Assembly (NCBI GenBank): GCA_945614335.1
Contig: CALZAP010000089.1
Location: 1 to 6,343, forward strand
Direction: 5' to 3'
Length of the DNA stretch: 6,343 nucleotides
DNA from: an uncultured Prevotella sp.
GTDB lineage: Bacteria; Bacteroidota; Bacteroidia; Bacteroidales; Bacteroidaceae
A model generated the notes under the pieces. It had not been told where the DNA came from. It made no database searches and saw only the letters and a program-made list of their open reading frames with translations. This document shows, piece by piece, positions 1 through 5,349 of the stretch. Position 1 is the first letter of the stretch. Each line of letters opens with the position of its first letter. Both the position numbers and the translations under genes were made by a program.

Positions 1-37
1 GTTTTGAGCATTGGATATAAGCGCAATAACATTTGGC

Positions 38-104
38 TTAACTCCTTAACTCCTTAACTCCTTAACTCCTTAACTTCTTTACCTCCTCTTATCTCCTTTT
101 AACT
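38..104. repeat. Degenerate TTAACTCC tandem repeat upstream of glmS
   Basis: The 8-bp unit TTAACTCC occurs four times without a gap (38-45, 46-53, 54-61, 62-69). A fifth copy at 70-77 (TTAACTTC) has one mismatch. Increasingly degenerate versions follow (TTTACCTCC at 78-86, CTTATCTCC at 88-96, TTTTAACTAC at 97-106). The unit length is not a multiple of three and stops appear in the frames crossing it, so the array is noncoding. It probably lies between the previous gene and the glmS promoter. The same core (TAACTCC) recurs between carA and carB. Its function is unknown; slippage-prone intergenic filler is the default explanation. Confidence 0.9.
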
Positions 105-157
105 ACTTGCTAAAGTTGAATGATGTACCAAAAGCATAGCAAAGAAAGAAAGGCAAA

Positions 158-199
158 TCATGAACAAGAAAAGAAAAAATCATCGATTTTCTTGCATGA
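158..199. repeat. Inverted repeat overlapping the glmS -33 element
   Basis: An 8-bp perfect inverted repeat, CAAGAAAA (165-172) and TTTTCTTG (187-194), is separated by 14 nt. The match continues outward: CATG at 159-162 pairs with CATG at 195-198 across a 2-nt bulge (AA, 163-164), and T158 pairs with A199. The right arm contains the CTTG proposed as the glmS -33 element. No U-run follows the right arm, and the structure lies upstream of the predicted transcription start. An operator-like DNA site is therefore more plausible than an intrinsic terminator, although the AT-richness makes chance possible. Confidence 0.55.
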
Positions 200-222
200 A
201 TGGAAAAATAACAGTAATTTTG
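191..222 (+). promoter_or_regulatory. Bacteroidetes-type -33/-7 promoter of glmS
   Basis: CTTG at 191-194 (a TTG core, -33 element), a 20-bp spacer, and TAATTTTG at 215-222 match the published Bacteroides consensus TTTG-N19-21-TAnnTTTG. The -7 element is a perfect match and the -33 element matches three of four bases. Transcription should begin near 227-230, leaving a leader of about 25 nt before the glmS ATG. I find no comparable promoter before the other three genes, so this is the likely main promoter of the cluster. It rests on a motif match only. Confidence 0.7.
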
Positions 223-252
223 CAACAAAATTAATAATACAGACGATATAAT

Positions 253-2097
253 ATGTGTGGTATTGTTGGATACATAGGTAACAAAGAAGCGTTCCCAATT
301 CTCATAAAGGGATTGAGACGACTTGAATACAGAGGCTACGACAGCGCTGGAGTAGCCCTCATCAACGACAACGGCGACCTTAACGTTTATAAGACAAAGG
401 GAAAGGTAGACAATCTTGTAGAGTATTGCAACGACAAGAATGTCACTGGCAATATCGGTATTGCCCACACCCGATGGGCCACCCACGGCGAGCCCTCCTC
501 GCTAAATGCCCATCCCCACTATTCACAGTCGAAAAATCTCGCCATCATTCACAATGGCATCATCGAAAACTATTCCCAGCTCAGAAGCAGGCTTCAGGCC
601 AAGGGCATCTCTTTCGTGTCTGACACCGACACGGAAGTGCTCGTACAGCTCGTCGAGTTCATTCAGGAAGAAAAGAAACTCGACCTGCTCACTGCCGTCC
701 AGTTGGCACTCAACGAGGTGATAGGCGCCTACGCCATTGCCATCCTCGACCATCGCAACCCCGACACCATCATCGCCGCCCGTAACCAAAGCCCCCTTGT
801 TGTAGGCATTGGCGACGACGAGTATTTCCTCGGCTCCGACGCCAGCCCCATCGTGGAATACACCGACAAGGTCATCTATCTCGAAGACGGCAACATCGCC
901 GTCATCAACCGACATGACGACGTGAAGGTGGTGAACATCCAGAACCGTAAGCTCTATCCAGAGATACAGACCGTCGACATCAACCTCGGCCAGATAGAGA
1001 AAGGCGGATACCCGCATTTCATGCTCAAGGAAATTTTCGAGCAGCCCGACTGTCTCACCAACTGCATGAGAGGCCGAGTGAACATCGACACCGACAACGT
1101 GGTTCTCAGCGCCGTGATCGACTACAAGAAACAGCTCCTTCATGCCAATCGGTTCATCATCGTGGCTTGCGGCACTTCATGGCACGCCGGACTCATAGGC
1201 AAGCAAATGATTGAAAGCCTCTGCCGAATACCGGTGGAAGTGGAATACGCCTCTGAGTTCAGATACAGGAATCCAGTGATACACAAGGACGATGTGGTGA
1301 TTGCCATATCACAGTCTGGCGAGACTGCCGACACACTCGCAGCCGTAAAGCTCGCCAAACGACAAGGCGCCTTCATCTACGGCATCTGCAACGCCATCGG
1401 CTCCAGCATTCCAAGGGCCACCGACACAGGCAGCTACATCCACGTGGGACCAGAGATAGGAGTGGCTTCCACCAAGGCCTTCACCGGACAGGTCACCGTG
1501 CTCACCATGCTTGCCCTCGCACTGGCAAAGGAACGCGGAACCATCACCTCCGACGACTACCTGCACATCGTGGAAGAACTCCACCGCATACCAAACAAGA
1601 TGAAGGAGGTGCTGAAACTCAACAAGCGCATTGCCGACCTCAGCCGCATCTTCACCTACGCCCGCGACTTCCTCTTCCTCGGCCGAGGCTACAGCTATCC
1701 CGTGGCCCTCGAAGGAGCACTGAAGCTGAAGGAGATAAGCTATATACACGCTGAAGGATACCCCGCAGCCGAAATGAAACACGGACCCATCGCACTCATC
1801 GACTCCGACATGCCAGTGGTGGTCATAGCTACACACAACGCCATGTACGACAAGGTGCTCAGCAACATACAGGAGGTGAAGGCAAGAAAAGGCAAGGTAA
1901 TAGCCATTGTGAGCGAAGGCGACGAGACCATCAGCCGCATTGCCGACGAGGTGATAGAGATGCCCGCCACCATAGAGTGTCTCGAACCGCTGCTCGCCAC
2001 CATACCGCTCCAGCTTCTGGCATACCACATTGCCGTGTGCAGGGGAAAAGACGTCGACCAACCAAGAAACCTCGCAAAGTCTGTAACGGTGGAATAG
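253..2097 (+). CDS. glmS: Glutamine--fructose-6-phosphate aminotransferase (isomerizing)
   Basis: This cytosolic enzyme converts fructose-6-phosphate and glutamine to glucosamine-6-phosphate and glutamate, the committing step to UDP-GlcNAc for peptidoglycan and lipid A. The 614 residues fit the family (about 609). The N-terminal class II (Ntn) glutaminase domain begins Met-Cys, so Cys2 becomes the N-terminal nucleophile once Met is removed. HTRWATHGEP (72-81), HNG (100-102) and TDTE (125-128) supply the glutamine-binding and oxyanion residues. Two SIS sugar-isomerase domains follow: CGTSWHAG at 306-313 and SQSGETADT at 353-361 in the first; LGRG near 476-479, EGALKLKEISYIHAE at 487-501 and KHGP (His510) in the second. 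The C-terminal tail DQPRNLAKSVTVE (602-614) is the standard one that closes over the sugar site. The start is fixed by the obligatory Met-Cys. No Shine-Dalgarno is present. It is first in the cluster, behind a -33/-7 promoter, with no glmS ribozyme visible. Confidence 0.98.
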   Translation: MCGIVGYIGNKEAFPILIKGLRRLEYRGYDSAGVALINDNGDLNVYKTKGKVDNLVEYCNDKNVTGNIGIAHTRWATHGEPSSLNAHPHYSQSKNLAIIHNGIIENYSQLRSRLQAKGISFVSDTDTEVLVQLVEFIQEEKKLDLLTAVQLALNEVIGAYAIAILDHRNPDTIIAARNQSPLVVGIGDDEYFLGSDASPIVEYTDKVIYLEDGNIAVINRHDDVKVVNIQNRKLYPEIQTVDINLGQIEKGGYPHFMLKEIFEQPDCLTNCMRGRVNIDTDNVVLSAVIDYKKQLLHANRFIIVACGTSWHAGLIGKQMIESLCRIPVEVEYASEFRYRNPVIHKDDVVIAISQSGETADTLAAVKLAKRQGAFIYGICNAIGSSIPRATDTGSYIHVGPEIGVASTKAFTGQVTVLTMLALALAKERGTITSDDYLHIVEELHRIPNKMKEVLKLNKRIADLSRIFTYARDFLFLGRGYSYPVALEGALKLKEISYIHAEGYPAAEMKHGPIALIDSDMPVVVIATHNAMYDKVLSNIQEVKARKGKVIAIVSEGDETISRIADEVIEMPATIECLEPLLATIPLQLLAYHIAVCRGKDVDQPRNLAKSVTVE

Positions 2098-2179
2098 CCC
2101 CGCCGTACAGACACTGCAATGACAGGAACAACAGCTAAATAGACAAGATAGGATAAACAAACAACACAAAAAACAACAA
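2098..2179. other. 82-nt glmS-to-PurF-like intergenic gap
   Basis: The gap is A-rich toward its 3' end, with a run of CAA/ACA-like triplets immediately before the next ATG, typical of unstructured Bacteroidetes translation-initiation regions. I see no TAnnTTTG box, no convincing stem with a U-run and no repeat. Readthrough from glmS into the next gene is therefore the simplest reading. This is an inference from absence of signals. Confidence 0.5.
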
Positions 2180-4075
2180 ATGGAACAGTTAAAACACGAA
2201 TGTGGTGTGGCGATGATAAGGCTTCTCAAGCCTCTTGACTACTACCAGCACAAGTACGGCACATGGATGTACGGCATGAACAAGCTCTATCTTATGATGG
2301 AGAAACAGCACAACAGAGGACAGGAGGGTGCCGGTATGGCATGCGTGAAACTTGGTACCTCACCAGGCAACGAATATATGTTCCGTGAGAAAGCCGAAGG
2401 TGCCAATGCCATCACCGAGATTTTCCGTGAGGCCCAGAAAGGCTTCAACACCCTCACCCCACAACAGCTCTCCGACCCTGCATACGCCAAGCGGAACCTG
2501 GCTTTTGCCGGAGAGATATACATGGGTCACCTGAGATACTCCACCACAGGAAAAAGCGGACTGAAATATGTACACCCGTTCCTGCGCAGAAACAACTGGA
2601 AGGCGAAAAACCTCTGCCTCTGCGGTAACTTCAACATGACAAACGTCGACGAGATATTCGACAAGATCACTGCCATGGGACAATGCCCGAGAATCTACAG
2701 CGACAGCTACATCATGCTCGAATGGATGGGACACAGGCTCGACCGTGAGGTGGAACGCAACTTCGACGATGCAAAGGAGATGGGACTGCATGGCACCGAC
2801 ATCACAAACTACATCGACGATCATGTAGACATGGCCAACGTGCTAAAGACCACCATGCCCGACTTCGACGGTGGCTACGTGATGTGTGGACTCACCGGCA
2901 GCGGCGAGATGTTTTCCATGAGAGACCCCTGGGGAATACGTCCGGCGTTCTATTATATCAACGACGAGGTGGCGGTGCTGGCAAGCGAGCGTCCTGTACT
3001 CCAAACCACATTCGACCTCGAGTGCGACGACATTAAGGAACTGCAGCCCGGACACGCACTCATAGTAAACAAAAACGGCGAGGCGAAAATAGAACAGATA
3101 CTGCCGCGACGTGGCGACTCTGCCTGCTCCTTCGAACGCATATACTTCAGTCGAGGCTCCGACAGGGACATCTATCAGGAAAGGAAAAAACTCGGCGAAC
3201 TGCTCATGAAACCCATTCTCAACGCCGTGGATGGCGATGTAGACCATACCGTATTCTCCTTCATACCCAACACTGCCGAAGTGGCTTACTACGGCATGCT
3301 CAGGGGATTCAAGGAAAGGCTAAACGAACAGAAGATTGAGGAAATAGAAAAACTCGGCCATACGCCCTCCCACGAGGAACTGAAAAACATTCTCAACAAA
3401 TACGTGCGCTCGGAAAAGATTGCCTGGAAAGACATCAAGCTCAGGACTTTCATCACTGAGGGCAACTCACGCAACGACCTCGCGTCTCACGTCTACGACA
3501 TCACCTACGAAGTGCTTCAACCTCGTGTCGACAACCTGGTGGTCATCGACGACAGCATTGTCCGCGGAACCACCCTTCGCGAGAGCATCATAAAGATTCT
3601 CGACCGCCTTCACCCCAAAAAGATTGTGCTCGTGAGCTCAGCTCCACAGATTCGCTATCCCGACTATTACGGCATCGACATGGCACGCCTTGAGGAGTTC
3701 ATCGCCTTCAGGGCATGCATTGAACTGCTGAAGGAAAGGGGCATGCAATCTCTCATCGACGACACATACCACAACTGCCTGCGCGAGCTGAAGAAAGAGA
3801 AGAGCCAGATGAAATGCTGTGTGAAAGACCTCTACAAACCATTTTCCGTAAAGGAACTGAACGAGAAAATGGTGGAGATGCTGAGACCCACCGGAGTGAC
3901 CACTCCGATAGAAATAGTGTTCCAAAGCATCGAAGGCCTTCACGAAGCCATACCAAACCACAAGGGCGACTGGTATTTCACCGGCGACTACCCTACCCCA
4001 GGCGGAATGAAACTGGTAAACCAGGCTTTCGTAAACTACATAGAAAAAGTATATCAATATCAACAGAAGTTTTAA
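2180..4075 (+). CDS. PurF-like amidophosphoribosyltransferase paralogue, enlarged (631 aa)
   Basis: The architecture is that of glutamine PRPP amidotransferase, which uses glutamine and PRPP to make 5-phosphoribosylamine for purines: a class II glutaminase domain (about 8-300), then a type I phosphoribosyltransferase domain (about 315-530). Visible motifs are ECGV with candidate nucleophile Cys8, NRGQEGAG (45-52), GHLRYSTTG (116-124), SD (174-175), DPWGIRP (249-255), IYFSRGSD (321-328), RTFI (422-425) and the complete PRPP loop VVIDDSIVRGTT (454-465). Ordinary PurF has about 470-505 residues; the excess lies near 14-30, 184-222 and 376-419 and in a longer C-terminus. The start at 2180 is the only ATG after an in-frame stop at 2120, so a 7-residue MEQLKHE propeptide must be removed to expose Cys8, as in Bacillus PurF. 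The usual HNGN reads LCGN (147-150), and three of the four Bacillus Fe-S cysteines are absent. Whether this is the housekeeping PurF or a divergent paralogue cannot be decided here. No symbol is given. Confidence 0.85.
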   Translation: MEQLKHECGVAMIRLLKPLDYYQHKYGTWMYGMNKLYLMMEKQHNRGQEGAGMACVKLGTSPGNEYMFREKAEGANAITEIFREAQKGFNTLTPQQLSDPAYAKRNLAFAGEIYMGHLRYSTTGKSGLKYVHPFLRRNNWKAKNLCLCGNFNMTNVDEIFDKITAMGQCPRIYSDSYIMLEWMGHRLDREVERNFDDAKEMGLHGTDITNYIDDHVDMANVLKTTMPDFDGGYVMCGLTGSGEMFSMRDPWGIRPAFYYINDEVAVLASERPVLQTTFDLECDDIKELQPGHALIVNKNGEAKIEQILPRRGDSACSFERIYFSRGSDRDIYQERKKLGELLMKPILNAVDGDVDHTVFSFIPNTAEVAYYGMLRGFKERLNEQKIEEIEKLGHTPSHEELKNILNKYVRSEKIAWKDIKLRTFITEGNSRNDLASHVYDITYEVLQPRVDNLVVIDDSIVRGTTLRESIIKILDRLHPKKIVLVSSAPQIRYPDYYGIDMARLEEFIAFRACIELLKERGMQSLIDDTYHNCLRELKKEKSQMKCCVKDLYKPFSVKELNEKMVEMLRPTGVTTPIEIVFQSIEGLHEAIPNHKGDWYFTGDYPTPGGMKLVNQAFVNYIEKVYQYQQKF

Positions 4076-4089
4076 TCCACTACATATAA

Positions 4090-5166
4090 ATGAAAAAGGT
4101 AACATTAGTCCTCGAGGACGGAACGAAATTCCATGGAAAATCGTTCGGCTATGAAGCTCCTGTAGCAGGAGAGGTAGTGTTCAACACAGCCATGATGGGC
4201 TATCCGGAAAGTCTCACCGACCCTTCCTATGCCGGTCAGCTCATGACTCTTACTTACCCGTTGGTGGGCAACTACGGCGTACCGCCATTCACCGTCGAAG
4301 CCAATACGCTGGCCACATTCATGGAGAGCGACAAGATTTATGCCTCCGCAATCATTGTGGCTGACTACAGCGAAGAGTATTCTCACTGGAACGCGGTGGA
4401 AAGCCTGGCCGACTGGCTCAAAAGGGAAAAGGTGCCTGGCATCACAGGAATAGACACTCGCCAACTCACAAAGGTGCTCAGGGAACATGGTGTGATGATG
4501 GGAAAAATCTTGTTCGACGACCAGCCAGACAACATCCCGCAGGCTGAATACGAGGGTGTGAACTGGGTAGACCGCGTCAGCTGCAGAAATATAATAAGGT
4601 ATAACGAGGGAGCCGGAAAGAAAGTGGTACTCGTAGACTGCGGTGTGAAAAACAATATAATAAGGTGTCTCGTCAACAGAGGCGTGGAAGTGATAAGGGT
4701 GCCATGGAACTACGACTATACGGGCATGGACTTCGACGGACTCTTTCTCGGCAACGGTCCCGGCGACCCCGACATGTGCGAGGACGCTGTGAACATCATA
4801 CGCAAGCAGATGTCTGTCAGCCGTAAGCCTATTTGCGGCATCTGCATGGGTAACCAGCTGCTGGCAAAGGCTGGAGGCGCTACCATATACAAACTGAAAT
4901 ATGGTCACCGCTCCCACAACCAGCCAGTGCGCGAGGTAGGCACAAACCGCTGTTATGTCACAAGCCAGAACCACGGTTATGCCGTTGACGCCAAGACTCT
5001 CGGCAACGACTGGCGCGAACTCTTCGTAAACATGAACGATGGTTCAAACGAGGGTGTATGTCACAAGGAGTATCCCTGGTTCACAAGCCAGTTCCACCCG
5101 GAAGCATGCTCAGGACCGGTAGACACGGAGTTTATGTTCGACCGATTCATTAACGTACTGAAATAA
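4090..5166 (+). CDS. carA: Carbamoyl-phosphate synthase small (glutaminase) subunit
   Basis: CarA hydrolyses glutamine and channels ammonia to CarB, which makes carbamoyl phosphate for pyrimidine and arginine synthesis in the cytosol. The 358 residues are slightly short of the family norm (about 380). The N-terminal CPSase small-chain domain (1 to about 165) includes VLEDGTKFHG, GEVVFNT (27-33) and GYPESLTDPSY (37-47). The class I glutaminase domain (about 178-358) has the oxyanion strand GNGPGDP (221-227), the nucleophile elbow GICMGNQ with Cys252, QNHG (293-296), and His336 and Glu338 in FHPEA, so the catalytic triad is complete. Asn255 sits where E. coli has His272. Many segments (VAGEVVFNT, LFVNMND, GPVDTEFMFD) look closer to animal CPS I than to E. 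coli CarA, but the nucleophile that CPS I lost is kept. It starts 14 nt after the PurF-like gene, without a Shine-Dalgarno, and is probably cotranscribed with it. Confidence 0.97.
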   Translation: MKKVTLVLEDGTKFHGKSFGYEAPVAGEVVFNTAMMGYPESLTDPSYAGQLMTLTYPLVGNYGVPPFTVEANTLATFMESDKIYASAIIVADYSEEYSHWNAVESLADWLKREKVPGITGIDTRQLTKVLREHGVMMGKILFDDQPDNIPQAEYEGVNWVDRVSCRNIIRYNEGAGKKVVLVDCGVKNNIIRCLVNRGVEVIRVPWNYDYTGMDFDGLFLGNGPGDPDMCEDAVNIIRKQMSVSRKPICGICMGNQLLAKAGGATIYKLKYGHRSHNQPVREVGTNRCYVTSQNHGYAVDAKTLGNDWRELFVNMNDGSNEGVCHKEYPWFTSQFHPEACSGPVDTEFMFDRFINVLK

Positions 5167-5210
5167 CTCCCGAAAAAACTACAACTCAACTGTTGCAAGT
5201 AGAAAAAAAA

Positions 5211-5250
5211 GGAGATAAATGGAGATAAATGGAGATAAATGGAGATAAAG
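5211..5250. repeat. 10-bp tandem repeat GGAGATAAAT, four copies
   Basis: GGAGATAAAT is present perfectly at 5211-5220, 5221-5230 and 5231-5240. A fourth copy at 5241-5250 ends in G instead of T. The array follows an A-run and forms the 5' arm of the proposed carA-carB hairpin. The reverse complement of its core, TTATCTCC, also appears once at 89-96 in the glmS leader array. Confidence 0.97.
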
Positions 5251-5287
5251 GACATATGTTTAAGCCAGGCTTTCACTATTGGCCTTT

Positions 5288-5320
5288 TAACTCCCCATCA
5301 TAACTCCCCATTATAACTCC
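5288..5320. repeat. 13-bp tandem repeat TAACTCCCCATNA, about 2.5 copies
   Basis: TAACTCCCCATCA (5288-5300) and TAACTCCCCATTA (5301-5313) differ at one base and are followed by a partial copy, TAACTCC (5314-5320). The core is shared with the TTAACTCC array at 38-69. The same TAACTCC also occurs at 5164-5170, where its TAA is the carA stop codon. These units form the 3' arm of the proposed hairpin with the GGAGATAAAT array. Confidence 0.93.
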
Positions 5321-5349
5321 TGAAAAAAACAATAACAAAAAGAAAAATA

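Larger units (their letters stand above)
5164..5349. promoter_or_regulatory. carA-carB intercistronic region with repeat-built hairpin
   Basis: This region of about 183 nt carries four GGAGATAAA(T/G) units (5211-5250) followed by about three TAACTCC-type units (5288-5320) whose sequence is nearly complementary. Proposed pairings are 5241-5251 with 5283-5294, 5231-5242 with 5295-5307 and 5221-5232 with 5308-5320. Each has a GGAG/CUCC core plus an AU-rich arm with one mismatch and one small bulge or mismatch. The loop (5252-5282) holds the palindromes ACATATGT and AAGCCAGGCTT. No U-tract follows, so it is not a classical intrinsic terminator. No good TAnnTTTG promoter is present; TATGTTTA at 5255-5262 is a 7/8 match with no -33 partner. 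A role in attenuation, mRNA processing or stability is inference only. Confidence 0.5.

Noticed and set aside
1..57. Possible C-terminal tail of a preceding gene (18 open codons ending at TAA 55-57)
   Set aside because: All three forward frames stop by position 57 and the open stretch ends inside the repeat; there is too little sequence to recognise any protein.
38..104. CRISPR-like array
   Set aside because: The units are 8 bp, directly abutting and without spacers, so this is a simple tandem repeat.
104..252. glmS ribozyme
   Set aside because: The predicted leader is only about 25 nt and the region lacks a GC-rich pseudoknotted core; the ribozyme is known mainly from Firmicutes.
103..486. 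Minus-strand open frame with hydrophobic stretches upstream of and into glmS
   Set aside because: About 60% overlaps the 5' end of glmS and the rest is AT-rich promoter DNA; the hydrophobic appearance follows from AT-rich codons. No supporting start signal is seen.
1309..2229. Long open frame of 306 codons on the minus strand
   Set aside because: It lies antisense to glmS, runs into the next gene, and its translation is Cys/His/Val-rich with no recognisable motif, as expected for a shadow of a GC-biased gene.
4105..4974. Minus-strand open frame of 289 codons
   Set aside because: It is entirely antisense to carA, whose motifs are unequivocal; the product shows no domain and is a shadow frame.
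5255..5262. carB promoter -7 box (TATGTTTA)
   Set aside because: It matches seven of eight consensus positions, but no TTG lies 19-21 bp upstream, where the GGAGATAAAT repeats sit.
5167..5349. Intrinsic terminator after carA
   Set aside because: The stem is AU-rich and interrupted, and is followed by A-rich rather than U-rich sequence; carB continues in the same direction.
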